DNA of 64,000 bases. Origin: Microcyclospora pomicola. Taxonomy: Eukaryota > Ascomycota > Dothideomycetes > Capnodiales. The number at the start of each line of letters is the position of its first letter. Within the stretch, counting starts at the first letter, position 1. The stretch spans positions 187,510 through 251,509 of the forward strand of contig NHNY01000031.1 of NCBI GenBank assembly GCA_002786065.1, given 5' to 3'. This document shows, piece by piece, positions 1-11,409 of this stretch. Made by a program: the position numbers and the translations under genes. The notes beneath the pieces were generated by a model. The model was not told the origin of the DNA. It did no database searches and was given only the letters and a program-made list of their open reading frames with translations.

Positions 1-129
1 TTGTAACTGTTCATTTGCTCAGTGCTGTAACATCTCTCAACCTTGCTGTACCACGATATCGTAGAGATATATTGATCGAGTTGCTATTTCACCACAAGGA
101 CCAGAGGAAGAAAATAACAACAACCAACA

Positions 130-511
130 ATGGCTCAGGTTCGTTCAATCTTAGTCCAATGCATCGTCTACGGACTTGCTCGCCTCTTTAACCAATCGAG
201 CAACGTCCATATGATCACTGCTAACGAATTATCTCAATCAGAAATCCCTCAAGAATCTCGCCAAAGAGAACCCGACCCAAATCGGCGACCCCGTCTCTCT
301 CAAAGCCGAGACGTCCAACACACAACCTACCAAGGACGATAAGCCCAACAAGCAAGGCGGCGACAAGTCGTTGAAGGAAATTGCTCAGGACAAGTTGAAG
401 AGCAACCCGTCGGCAATCGGTGACCCGGTTAGCTTGAAGGCAGAGACCAGTGACAGCGAGCCGACACCGCAAGATCGGGGCGCATTGAACGACAAGAAGT
501 CGAAGTTGTAG
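130..511 (+). CDS. Small hydrophilic protein with an internal tandem duplication
   Basis: Two exons, 130-138 and 242-511, joined in frame across a 103-nt intron that begins GTTCGT and has a CTAAC branch site about 20 nt before its CAG end. The first exon codes for only three residues (Met-Ala-Gln). The 92-residue product is almost entirely polar. It carries two copies of one unit: residues 4-28 and 45-73 both start KSLK and end IGDPVSLKAET, separated by a Lys/Gly/Asp linker. There is no signal peptide and no membrane segment. I do not recognise a named family; the look is that of a small disordered, stress- or LEA-like fungal protein, which is inference. The exact frame fit and the repeat in the spliced product make the gene call strong; function is unknown. 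Confidence 0.75.
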
Positions 512-999
512 AGGATCTGGTCGAACATGCCTCGCTGACAGGAGCAGGCGGTCTTGCTGGACTGCCATGTGCACGTATTGCGAAGGATGTATCAGGATAT
601 GATGATATGCTCATGCTCATGCTCATGCTCATGCTCATGCTCATGCTCATGCTCATGCTCAAGTTCACTGTGAGTTCTCATGTCAGACAATGAATCGTGA
701 GCGTGGGCCTCATTCTGTGTGTTCACTCATGTGCTAAATGCCTCATTTACTACCTTGATATCAGTATGGTGATGTCCATCATATCACTTCGGTCAACATG
801 CTATCACTCTTCTCACAATCTTCTCACATCGATCTACACTAGATTAAACTTTCCTATAAGTCTTGATCGGTGCATATCTTGCCCCATCCATCTCAGAGCA
901 ATGTACTTCAGCAAGCAGCGACCATCTCGCTCCAGAGCGTTGGCGCAAGTTCAGCTAAGATCTCCCGTCTCAATCTCAGCCAGTTCCCGACCTACCAAG
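512..999. other. Intergenic, no gene seen apart from the microsatellite
   Basis: Contains the hexamer repeat at 607-660. The frame open from 697 upstream of the next gene has no good start before 901 and is most likely its 5' leader. Confidence 0.5.
607..660. repeat. Hexanucleotide microsatellite (ATGCTC)x9
   Basis: Nine perfect consecutive copies of ATGCTC, about 95 bases downstream of the small gene ending at 511, so probably in its 3' UTR or just beyond. Read on the minus strand one frame gives alternating Met-Ser, which I treat as an artefact of the repeat rather than a protein. Confidence 0.95.
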
Positions 1000-2461
1000 A
1001 TGACCGGCAGAAAAGCACACCCTTACCAGGCTCGTCCCTTGCCATATTACGAAGACTACTATGGCCTCAAGAATCGGGAAGATGATGGTGGTGCAGACTA
1101 TTGTGAAAGCGAAAGCGAAAGCGACGACAACAAGAAAGGCGAGTGCAACAAGAAAAGGAAGCGTCCAACCAATGAGGTCAGCATTCAGTATGGGAGATCA
1201 GTGTTCGATTCCAGGGCGTATGGTAAGCGAACAGATCTTGTCGATATGAGTGACCAGGAGACGGTTGATACACCATCTGAAAGTAAGTATGATTCTTTCA
1301 CGTGCAAATTTGGAGTATGTCAAGCTCGAGCAGTGTGGAAGCACCTGACTTTAGACGTCAGCAAAGTGCTCACTTTCACCAACAAGTCGACACTGTTGTT
1401 GGACTTCTTACCGTACTTCGGAATCCGTGACTTTCTCACTTCACTCCGTAATCTGCTTACATCATTTCCTTCTAGGGCGTAAGTTTGCGAATCTTCACGG
1501 CATCGGGGCTCGATATCAGCTAGCAACAGGCTTCGGTCAATTTCAAGGTCACCAGTCCGATAGTCCCCTCGCCAAGTCACGCGCAAACAATCACGAGGGA
1601 CAATACATCGACCCGGGGCAAGCAATTGTGTCTGGGAAAGGAAAACCCCAAGGAAGCCAACTGCTGTACTATGACAAGGCTCAATCGAGCAAGACCCACC
1701 GTCCACCAGGCAAACCTTGTCCTACTTGTGGCGCTGTAACGGACAAGGCCAAGCAGAGCGCGGAGAGCAAGGAGCTTGATATTTCCACGCCAATGCCTGA
1801 CAGCCGTTTGCCGGACCCATTTGAAATGAGTCCTCGTTCGACCAGGCAGAGAGCGAAATCAGGGTTCTTGAAGGCTGTGACAAACAGCGAACGTACATTA
1901 AAGAACTCCGTTGGACATCAGGAGGATGATTTTGGAGACGACCTCCAAGACATCAACCAGGACTACCATCTTCTCGAAACCAGCATCGCGGTGAGTAAGA
2001 CGTACAAAGAAGTGCCAGCGATCAAGAAGATCGCTATGGAGCAGAAGCAGAAAGTAAAGAAGGAACCCGAGGCGGACGATACGCGTGAAGGAACAGTGGA
2101 CGGTCAAGCTCGATACTCGACTCGTGGTACCGCGCTCGCCGCGCTCGCCGCGCAACGTGAAGAGGAACAGCGACGTTTGGCCAATCGCCGCGGGACGCGT
2201 CAGGGCGCCGCTACAGCATTTTCCTTGCCTGCAAGTCAGCTCAATGAGAAGAAGAAGGAGAAAGAATATGGGCGTGGTAGCATGACAGCCAGATCTGCTG
2301 TTTTGTCGATCGACAAGAAGAACCGTAAGAAGCGTAAGAGGTCATTGCCAGCTCTGAAAGCCAAAGTTAGAGAGCAATGTCTCCGAAACTGGAGAGGCAA
2401 AGTGCTGGTGTTGCAGCCGGGCCAAGGGATCCCAATGGTAGACATTGGCCACGCTCAGTAG
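1000..2461 (+). CDS. Unrecognised Lys/Arg-rich, probably nuclear protein
   Basis: Two exons, 1000-1282 and 1476-2461, joined in phase by a 193-nt intron (GTAAGT...TTCTAG), giving 422 residues. The ATG at 1000 sits in a good context (CCAAGATGACC); an in-frame ATG at 901 would add 33 residues and cannot be excluded. The N-terminal part has an acidic Glu-Ser run next to a Lys/Arg-rich stretch. A CPTC pair lies mid-protein, and the C-terminal half has several strongly basic segments, including NRKKRKR, which look like nuclear localisation signals. Much of the chain looks disordered and I recognise no domain. A chromatin or nucleolar role would be inference from composition alone. The intron is long for this window, so the model is less certain than most. 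Confidence 0.6.
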
Positions 2462-3359
2462 AGCAAGAACACACTGCAATCAAGGGCAAGCATGATTGCA
2501 GCTTGATCGTAGAGAGTTAACGATAACGAGAGCCTTGATCTTGAGCCAGACAACGAACAAGCATGGTGCTGCCAAGGTGAGGCAGCCTCTTCATATCATG
2601 TACGAAGCAGGTACCACTGATTTACGTGATGAGAAGACCGGGAGATAGCAATCGGTCCGTCATTTCGGTGACAGAATGTATTCAATGTTGTTTCTGATAT
2701 TCCTCCTCAGACCGTACATTCACATGTGCTGTAGCCCCTACCTATGCATCAATCAGAGTGCTCGGAATTCGAGCTGACGTTCACTAGCACGTGGTTGTCA
2801 GATGGCTCCCCACAGGTGGGAACGGATGACGTTGTGCCGCGCCGCCAAGCTGAAACTCTTAACCGCACCTCGAAGTCTCTATACAACAGACATAACGACC
2901 GTCTAATGAGAAAACATCAATATTGGATGGCATAAGCAAAGGCTGTAAGATCTTCAACTCTGTTTGATCGGCAATCGGCAGATCTTGCCCGGGTCAGCAG
3001 TATGATGCGCCCGTGGCGTGGCGCAGGCCAGTATTCATCATCACCGGCCGTTTTGGTTGCGACGCAGACGCAGGCCAAGAGCTTGGCTAACAACAACGGG
3101 CTTACAGTGGTCGCTACGTGTTGCGAGGGTTGCATGTACACGCGGTTACAGGTAATTAATCTACTTGCATTAACTATTCTTGTTCTTGTTGTCGCGCACA
3201 TCCACTGATTTCAATCCCATCTTTCCTTCACCCTTCTCCGACCTTCTCAGCGTCCTTTACGCGACTTACTACCTGCCCATCTCTTCCATTGTCCTTCTCG
3301 TATTACCAAGACTGCCTCATAGCTCTGTTCACAGTATTTCGATATACTGCTCTTCCGAA
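2462..3359. other. Intergenic / 5' leader of the PhoD-like gene
   Basis: About 0.9 kb with only short unconvincing frames. The last 180 bases are open in frame with the phosphatase but contain no ATG, so they are most likely 5' UTR. The pyrimidine-rich stretch at 3200-3320 is typical of a fungal core promoter and leader. Confidence 0.5.
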
Positions 3360-5729
3360 ATGGCTGCAGTGGCTGCACAACGTCAGGAGCAGGGCGGCAT
3401 TGGCGCAGGCACGCATCGAACAATGCCCGGTGCGGCAGCCGCAGCGCTGGGTCAAAGAGGCGACGAGCGAAGGCAGAATGGTTCACACGAGAAGTATGGC
3501 ATAAGCCAAAGCCAGACACAACAGCCGGTTCAAGAGTCCGATCACGGCATGGGGACTGGCCCCCAGGTACAAAGTACGAGCCGTGATCTGGAAGTCATGT
3601 GCGGACCGCTACTGAACTATCGTCGGATGAGTGGAGAACACACCGCAGAACCTGTGTGGCATGGCAGTGTCCTCATTGTGACCACGCCTGGAAACGTGCC
3701 TGATGCATTGAAGTTGAGTCGCGCTGGTAACGATGGTGAGAGGACCAATGGGTATTCCACTGGCTCTGAGCGATCATTTCAAGGTACAAAGCTGTTCGAA
3801 GATCCTCGCAAAGCTTTCTGGCAGTTCTCGCTCGAACTGCCCTTCGAGGAGCAGGAATCACACTGGGAATACCTCATACCAAGGATGAAGAGCACGACAG
3901 GTCGATTGGACTTGTCCAGCCCCAAGCGTTTCAGTCTTCCGTCTAAACACGAGAGCATGCGCATCATGTTTCATTCTTGCAACGGTTTCTCTGTGGGCAC
4001 GGACGAGGAAGCCTGGTCAGGCCCAGCTCTTTGGAACGATGTTCTCAGAGTGCATGCCAAAAAGCCGTTTCATGTAATGATCGGTGGTGGTGATCAGATC
4101 TATAACGATGGTGTGCGAGTGAACGGTCCACTCCGAGAGTGGACAGATATTGGAAATCCGAGGAAGAGGAGAGAATATCCTTTCGGAGAAGAGCTTCGGC
4201 AGAAATGCGACGAATATTACTTCAACAACTACACAAGATGGTACGGGACCGAGCCCTTCGCATCAGCAAACGCGCAGATCCCTCAGCTCAATATCTGGGA
4301 TGACCACGATATCATTGATGGATTTGGATCCTACACAGATCATTTCATGAAATGTCCTGTGTTCCGCGGCATTGGAGGCGTGGCGCATAAGTACTACATG
4401 CTTTTCCAGCACCACATTCCGCCTCCTGTGTCGACATATACTACAGACGCCCCGCAGACCACACGCGCTCTCCCGAATGGCGCCCAAGCTGATTCTGTCC
4501 AGCTCAAGGATACGTATGTCATGAAACTCCAAGAAGAGGATCCGAGCTATGTGATAGGGCGGAGCCCCGGACCGTATGTTGAAGAGAGAAGCCGAAACAT
4601 CTACTGTCAGCTTGGCAAGGGCATCGCATTCGTCGGCATTGATGCTCGCACCGAGCGGACTCGGCACCAGATCAACTATCCAGAAACATACGACCTGCTG
4701 TTCAACCATGCGTCCCAGCAAATTGGTGCTTCAAATGGCGCCATCAAGCACATGATTCTGTTGCTTGGCGTGCCCATTGCGTACCCACGCTTGCAGTGGC
4801 TGGAAAACATTCTCCAATCACCTATCATAGGACCCATTCGCTTCTTGAACAAACGTTTCGGAGTGGCTGGAGGCTTCTTCAATCAGTTTGACGGCAATGT
4901 TGATCTTCTCGACGACTTGGATGATCACTACACTGCGCACCAGCACAAGAAAGAACGGAAGCAACTCATGCTTCGACTGCAACACCTTGCCAAACAACAC
5001 AATGTCCGAATCTCCATTCTTGGAGGTGATGTCCACCTTGCAGCCATGGGTCGGTTCTACTCTAACCCCAAGCTCAACATTGCAGCAGAAGCGGATTGGA
5101 GGTACATGCCCAACATTATCTCGTCGGCAATCACGAACAAGCCTCCCCCGCAGGCTGTGGCGAACTTGCTTGCGCGGCGGAACAAGATTCACCATCTCGA
5201 TCACGACACTGATGAGACCTTGCTTGAGCTGTTCGACAAGGATCCCGGCGAAATCCACCCAGACGTTAAGCTCAAGAGCGCTGAGAAGAACCACGCCACG
5301 ATGCCGAGCAGAAACTACGCCATCATCAGTGAATCGCACTCTCACTCACCCTCGGGTGCTTTGAACGGCGTCGCGCATGACAATCACAACGCCATGACCA
5401 ACGGTCCCGCCACAAACGGCATGACCAATGGTGCTGCTACCAACGGCACCGCCACGATGAACGACTCGTCCACCACCCAAGCACCTGAGCATTTCATCCA
5501 GCCCAAGAACCCGCGCGCGCCACTGCACCTCGGCGAGAAGGGTGCCGGAACCACCCACCCGGCGGCCGAAGGCATCGAGAAGACCGGCCTGGCGGGCACT
5601 TACGGGCTCGACGTTACGATTCGCGTGGAGATCAACCCGTCTGACCGCGAGGGCAAGACGCAGGGCTACGGCTTCAGCATCCCCGCGCTGCAAAGCAGTG
5701 CGTATGCCGGACAGGGCGAGAAGTGGTAG
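3360..5729 (+). CDS. PhoD-like metallophosphatase domain protein
   Basis: Single-exon gene, 789 residues from the ATG at 3360; the open frame upstream has no other ATG. It belongs to the fungal PhoD-like phosphatase family of the calcineurin-like metallophosphoesterase fold. Metal-ligand-type motifs are visible in order: GGGDQIYND, NIWDDHDIIDGFGSY and, further on, ILGGDVHLA. The N-terminal 100 residues and a region of about 100 residues near the C-terminus (Asn/Thr/Gly/Ala repeats such as NGMTNGAATNGT) look disordered. No signal peptide is seen from this start, so it is probably cytosolic or peripheral at membranes. Family membership is clear; the natural substrate (a phosphodiester or phosphomonoester) is not known to me. 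It converges with the histidine kinase gene 585 bases downstream. Confidence 0.92.
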   Translation: MAAVAAQRQEQGGIGAGTHRTMPGAAAAALGQRGDERRQNGSHEKYGISQSQTQQPVQESDHGMGTGPQVQSTSRDLEVMCGPLLNYRRMSGEHTAEPVWHGSVLIVTTPGNVPDALKLSRAGNDGERTNGYSTGSERSFQGTKLFEDPRKAFWQFSLELPFEEQESHWEYLIPRMKSTTGRLDLSSPKRFSLPSKHESMRIMFHSCNGFSVGTDEEAWSGPALWNDVLRVHAKKPFHVMIGGGDQIYNDGVRVNGPLREWTDIGNPRKRREYPFGEELRQKCDEYYFNNYTRWYGTEPFASANAQIPQLNIWDDHDIIDGFGSYTDHFMKCPVFRGIGGVAHKYYMLFQHHIPPPVSTYTTDAPQTTRALPNGAQADSVQLKDTYVMKLQEEDPSYVIGRSPGPYVEERSRNIYCQLGKGIAFVGIDARTERTRHQINYPETYDLLFNHASQQIGASNGAIKHMILLLGVPIAYPRLQWLENILQSPIIGPIRFLNKRFGVAGGFFNQFDGNVDLLDDLDDHYTAHQHKKERKQLMLRLQHLAKQHNVRISILGGDVHLAAMGRFYSNPKLNIAAEADWRYMPNIISSAITNKPPPQAVANLLARRNKIHHLDHDTDETLLELFDKDPGEIHPDVKLKSAEKNHATMPSRNYAIISESHSHSPSGALNGVAHDNHNAMTNGPATNGMTNGAATNGTATMNDSSTTQAPEHFIQPKNPRAPLHLGEKGAGTTHPAAEGIEKTGLAGTYGLDVTIRVEINPSDREGKTQGYGFSIPALQSSAYAGQGEKW

Positions 5730-6314
5730 GCGCGACGTGTGCGCTTTATGCTCTCGTAGGCAGAAGAGGCAGTAAGGAGGGAAGAATGACGGCACGTGAT
5801 TTGCTTCAGTGCGAGGAAGAGTAGTGGGAGCGGATGGCAAGTCGATGCCATGCTCGTTCGTCTTGTTAATGTAATTGGAGATACCCGCTTTGTACAATGC
5901 ATTCGACCAACAGGACTCACCTTTCACGCTTCCAAGTCTTTCAATTACCTATCGCAGAGTGTCTGTTTATTATGATGGAATGTGTACGATTCAGATCATT
6001 CTGGAAGCGCGAGTGTCAAGAATCATTTCTGAAATTTTCAGACTTCTAGTCCGGAAATGTCACCTTGAGAATGCTGTGATTTGCGTTTTCATTCGAATAG
6101 AATCTATGTAGTGTATAGCGTTCGTGTACTAAAAGTCCGCTTAATCAAGGGACGCATTTTCCTTTCCCAACTGCAAAGCCCCAGTGCCGTTCCACAGCCT
6201 AGTACAATTTCACGACTCGCAGTGCCTTCGTGATCCATTAGTCCTTTCATGACATCGTGAAGCGTCGTTGACTCCCACGGCCAGCGGCTGCAGTGGGATA
6301 CTGATAGCAGAAGT
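5730..6314. other. Convergent intergenic region
   Basis: Lies between the 3' ends of the PhoD-like gene and the minus-strand histidine kinase. It should hold both terminators and 3' UTRs; no gene is visible. Confidence 0.5.
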
Positions 6315-9300
6315 TCAGGGCGGGTGGGATATTGGGTGTTGGTTGGTGCGTAGCTCATCCACCATTGAGCGAACATCAGCCATGCGCACCGGCTTGGAGA
6401 TGAACATGTCGACGCCGCTAGCATATGCTTTCTTCCGCGTGTCGCCGGACCCCAGCGCCGTCAGTGCGACGATGCGAGATCGCGAGAGCTGAGAGGCGGA
6501 TTCGTACGCGCGTATGCCGCGGGTGGCCTCGAAGCCGTCCATGATCGGCATGGACAGATCCATGAGGATCAGGTTGAAGGCGACGGAAGAGCTGCGGTAA
6601 GCAGCGATGGCGTCCTGACCGTTCACAGCCTGAGTGTAAGTGCAGCCGAGTCGGGAAAGACAGGTGGCGAGGACGCGGAGGTTAATGGGGTTGTCGTCCA
6701 CAAGTAGGACGTTGAACGATTGAGGCTTATCGTGCTGCTGAGCAGACCCGTCGGAGACCTGCTCTGGACGTGGGTGTAGTGGTAATTCGTGCACCTTTTC
6801 AGCATCATTCGCCAGAGGCGTTTTGGGTTCTACGGGGCTGTGCGGCCGCGTTGGTGCTGAAGGTATTTTCATCGCTTGTGATGCTCGAGAAAGAGCTACA
6901 CCCATTTTCCGGGGCGTAAATGGTTGAGACAGCACAACACTCTCTCTCTCGCTATCAGAACCGGGATCTATCAACTTGAGCGTCCATTCAAGCCCATTTT
7001 CGCAAGTGGTTGAGTGCATAGGCGACATCACAAAATAACTATTGCGCCCAGTCGAAGACTCTCCATCGAGATTGCTCGCTGGGAGGACTTTCATGCCAAG
7101 GCATTCTTCAGCAAACTTGCAAAGCAATTGTTCTGTTATGATAGCAGACGATGCTGTTGAGCTCCACTCAGCACGAACATCCGCATCCAAGACATTGTTG
7201 CCTTCACTCAATGTAGTAAGATACAGTTGTCGTCCTCGGAAAGATTGCATTGAACCCAGGTCGTTGTGCTGAAGTTTTCGTCCAGCTTTAGAGTGCATCG
7301 AGACTTTCTGAGTTCGAGATCCTGGTGGTATCATAATGGTGATCGCCGTGCCATAACCTTTCGTGCTCTGCACGTCGATGTGCCCGTCCAGACTACTGAC
7401 AAGTTGCTGTACAATGCTGAGACCAAGACCTGTTCCTGGCGATAGTCCATTCTCTTGTGCGAACGGGGTGAACAGTTGATGCTTGAGATAATCCGCGCTT
7501 ATACCCTCACCTGTGTCAATAACTTGCAAGCAAATGTATTGAAGTGGCTCCGACTCTGGATCTGTATCTGTCACTACAGTCTTCCGATGAAGACTAACTT
7601 TGATCAGTCCGCGCGACGTGTACTTTAGAGCATTACCGAAAAGGTTCATGACAATGCGTTTCCATGCACCAACTTCTGTGTCAAAGATCCAATCTCCGGA
7701 AGCTTCAATGTCGACAAGCACAAGGACATCATCTTTTACATGCTTATCTTGCATCTGAAAAGAGGCATCCTGGTGGCCAGATGTGGGTACATTCTCGCAT
7801 TGATTGGCCGGGACCTCTCCAGCTGGACAACTTCGCGCAGATGAGCCAAGATAGACGCCCTCGATGACATCTTGTACGAGCTCCCGAAGGTCGACCACGG
7901 AGAGTCGTATCGTTTCCTCCTGTGGGGATCGAGAGGGTTTGGTGTGAAATTCGGATCGAGCTCTCTGATCGAGCTTACTGATCCTAAAGACTGTCAGCTT
8001 ACATCCATGCCAACCACAGCGGACTTGCTTACTTTGCATAGTCAAGCAAGTGATTCATGGTGTCCAATAACATGGTCCCGCACATGTTGATAGAGTCGAG
8101 CATCGCACTTTGAGATTGTGCATGTTCTGATTCTCGCATGAGCTCTGTAGCAGCCAACACGCCGTGCAGAGGAGAGCGCAGTTCGTGAGATATAGAAGCG
8201 ACAAAATCGGATTTTGCGCGCGACACTGCGAATGCTTCTATCCTCGAGACTTCCGCCATGATGGAGTTACCGAATGCAGAGAGGTAGTTGAGATCACCGG
8301 AATCTAAAACGCGGGCAGAGTCAGTAGTCCAACCCACAGCTGCCGCATACCAAACATCCTTCTGGAAATTCCACATCGGCATGAAGAATATAGAGCGCGC
8401 ATCTTTGATGGCGAAAGATATCTCGGTAGCAGTGTCACTGTGTTCGTCTGCTGACGTCTCAACCAGACGGGGAGCACCAAAGATCTGTCGTGAAGGATGC
8501 AGCAGGTTTCCGTTGTTAGTGTTGACATGTGTGCGGTGTACCACACCCATTGCATCGTACGAAAAGATGTTGCCATTCGGAAAGTTGTTGAGCATACGTC
8601 GCAGCCAGTCTTCACTAATATCGAATTGGTCATTTGTGGCTGATAGATCGTCCATGTCTTCGTCTTCGCTGATGGAATGACCTAGCAATACACAGCTGCT
8701 GCGAGGTGATGGAGGTGCGCCACCTTGAAGCCGACTTGAGCTTCGCTTGGTCGAGCGGGCGTCATATCGAAAGCCGCTTGCGCAAGTGTCCTAGTGGAAG
8801 AGGTCAGTGACGGCTAGATGTTCAATACGTGCGACGCACCCACCAGAAAAATAACCCCTTGTAGATCCATGGCCTGACGAATCAAGTTCCCAGCTCTCGA
8901 GAAAGTCGTATGAACGTCTTGTGTGATCAAATGGTCATCACGTCTGCTCTCTTGGAAGTCCGCAGTACTGGGATTCTGCAGTGATGAATCCAGACGGCCG
9001 AATGACTGTGTAGCGGACTCGACATCAGAAAGTGGTGGAACACCGTTGTCTCCGGAGAACAAGGCAGAAGGTGAGCTTGATGATTGTGTAGTCTCGGACA
9101 TTTCTTGAGAGATGTCCGAAGCAACTCGATCTGCTTGCTTCGGACGGAGCACCGCCGCGTGCGAAAGGTCGTTCGCTGGCAGTGACATCGTCTGCTGCTC
9201 CTGGAGGCCAGAGTAGCCATCCACATACGAGCCGAGACCACGGACGAGTCGGTTTGCTCGGTCGAGGTCCAGGCGACCTTTCAGCAGATCGAGATGATCC

Positions 9301-10104
9301 ATGATGGTAGAGGCGACCTCACCGAGCATTTCTATGTCTTTCCTGTCGAACGTCTTGGCTTTAGTGTCAGTAACACAATAGGTGCCAATGACGAATCCGC
9401 TCGAACTTTTCAGAGGAACTTCGGCATAGCTGCGCATGTGCGGGAAGCCTGTAACGTATGGCTTGGAGCTGTATTGATCATCAACCCAAAAATCACGGAC
9501 CGCATAGTGAGTCTTGTCGGCCGTGATGTTCGGTGTGTCCAGGTGGGGTCCATCGGCGGCGAAGATCTTAATGGTTTGTGGGCAGACGCCAAAGTCCAGC
9601 TCAAGAACCCGAAAGCCAAGATACAGAGTATCACGGGCCGCCAGGGAGTTCTCCAGCGACAAAGTCGTCGACCTGGTTGCCTCGCCTATGCTTCGATTAA
9701 GTTGACCGCGCGCGAGCAGACGTCTTGTCGACACGTACCAATGATGTATTGATGTGTGCCATCAATCAAAGATATGAAAGATCTATCGCAATCAAGCTTG
9801 AAGGCTCCGAGCTGTGCCAATGCAGTCAAAGTGCGATCTGGAGTGAACCGTATCTCTTCATCTGGAGGTGCAACGACCCCATCGTGACCGACAGGGTCGA
9901 CATAGGCGGCGGAAAAGTACCTGGTATTGCCATGAGTGTTCTGCACATAGAGCGGCAAACTTTCACATACCTAGCAAGCTCCAGAACACGTTCTCGTTCC
10001 GCCTGGGAGGAAGGAGGCACATCAGAGCCTTCGAAGACCTGAACACATGATGTCGGATTGCTAGCATCGAAATCACCAGCAGATCCTGGCTTGGCTGCAA
10101 ACAT
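6315..10104 (-). CDS. Hybrid histidine kinase with N-terminal GAF domain
   Basis: Five exons on the minus strand: 10104-9971, 9920-9739, 9685-8844, 8790-8033 and 7983-6315. The four introns are 49-53 nt and every junction keeps phase, giving 1194 residues. A fungal-type GAF domain covers about residues 75-235. The HisKA H-box SHELRSPLHG starts at about residue 587, so the phospho-accepting His is about 588. The HATPase domain shows an N-box (NLFGNALKYT, about 752) and glycine boxes DTGEGIS (about 795) and GTGLGLS (about 812). A C-terminal receiver begins FNVLLVDDNP at about 1072 with the phosphorylated Asp at about 1124 (LMDLSM) and the later Lys in SKP. All residues needed for a His-to-Asp phosphorelay are present. 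It probably passes phosphate to an Ypd1-type transfer protein. The GAF ligand and exact fungal kinase group are not assigned; no membrane segment is seen, so it is probably cytosolic. Confidence 0.95.
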
Positions 10105-11409
10105 CGCGGTCGGGTTGGTGCATTGTACTTAGTGGCTCGTGGGTTGGCGATGTGCATCGACCAAGTGATAATAATATGGCGATCCAGCCGAGACGTTCTA
10201 GAACTATGTCGTGCTCAGAGATATCCCGAAACTGTAATCGTGAGTATGGCTGCAAAGTTCACTTTGGGAGACCTGGTGCAAGCAACAGAACGATGGTCAG
10301 TAGTCGAACTGACATGGAGTGTCTCACATGTTGCTTCGCAGCCTTCGACTGACCTCGGAACGGTGATAAAGAGGGCATGGTGGAAGCAGAGCATTGTTAG
10401 AGCAGGCATGAGTCTACCCGCCATCACGCTCGCTGTACCCATGAAAATCTATGCGATCGCCGCCTCCAGATTAATGATTATCTCGAGGTGATTGATGGAC
10501 TTATTGTACAAGGCTAGATGCGATGGTGTATGATTTCAGCCAACAGAGCATCCTATGAGTCTGGCCAGTCGGCTGTCACACAGCAGCGGTCGTTAAATGC
10601 GCCTCCACAGAATCTGCTTTGCCTCTCACTATATACGCACCAGTCTTCCAATCACGCTCCAAAATGCTGGATTGACCTTCGCCATTCATTAACACTCGGA
10701 AGTAAGAAGTCGCGCCATGTCTACAGTTCCAGCTGCCCTTCCATGTCCGGATCATCAAGCTCAAATCACATTAACCATGGAGGACGGACTAAGCGAGGAA
10801 AGTGTTTCAAAAGCAAAACAGTTCATGCGAGAACTCGGCGTTCATATCGTAGGAAAGGAGTGTCGCGAGAGATGAATCGAAGACTGCGTTCAGGATCAAG
10901 GGTCGTGGCATGCAGTATTCTCCGAACCACGGCGCAGCTTTACCCAATTTCTTAGAGCGTCAACTTCCCGAACCAAAGTCTCTGATTCAGGGACATAAGA
11001 TTTTCTGAGCCACGGTCCTGCTCCGGGCACGACTGTATAAGGAGAGTGAGATGGTTGAATAAGGACTTCAATAATCTAGGTAGACATGCAAAGGTAGATC
11101 AGTCTCGTTCCATCCTACATTCGGACTGATCTTGTACAACACGAAAAGTCAACGGGCGTAGCGCCTAGTCGATTTAAGCGAAGGTATCAAGGGCAGACAA
11201 CCGGAGATACAGAAGTCGGGGAGGTCTCGAGACTGATCATGGAGGGATGGTAGAGGCATCACAGTATCGCTTGGTGCTTTTCGTGACCTCGCAGTGGTCT
11301 GAATGTAGAATCTTCTATTTACTGCACCGCATTATCCCATTTCATGTCAAATTCAGAGACCTCCAAACCTTTATAGCTGATTCGACCGCAGCCGTGGATA
11401 TCACATCCA
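10105..11409. other. Gene-poor interval upstream of the histidine kinase
   Basis: About 1.3 kb. The only frame with protein-like composition is a 52-codon ORF at 10717-10875, listed separately. Otherwise I see nothing. Confidence 0.4.
10717..10875 (+). CDS. Possible small ORF or exon, 52 codons, uncertain
   Basis: An ATG at 10717 (context CGCGCCATGT) opens 52 codons to a TGA at 10875. The product has natural-looking composition: a short beta-like stretch (QITLTMEDG) followed by a probable amphipathic helix (SEESVSKAKQFMRELG). No family recognised. It could be an orphan small gene, an exon of an unresolved gene, or chance. Confidence 0.22.
   Translation: MSTVPAALPCPDHQAQITLTMEDGLSEESVSKAKQFMRELGVHIVGKECRER

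Noticed and set aside
429-668. Minus-strand frame of repeated Met-Ser
   Set aside because: It is a translation of the ATGCTC microsatellite, with no other protein-like content.
1196-1220. GTTCGATTCC word resembling a tRNA T-arm
   Set aside because: Lies inside a coding exon and no matching acceptor or anticodon arm is present.
5346-5927. 193-codon minus-strand ORF
   Set aside because: Antisense to the GC-rich 3' end of the PhoD-like gene; an expected shadow frame.
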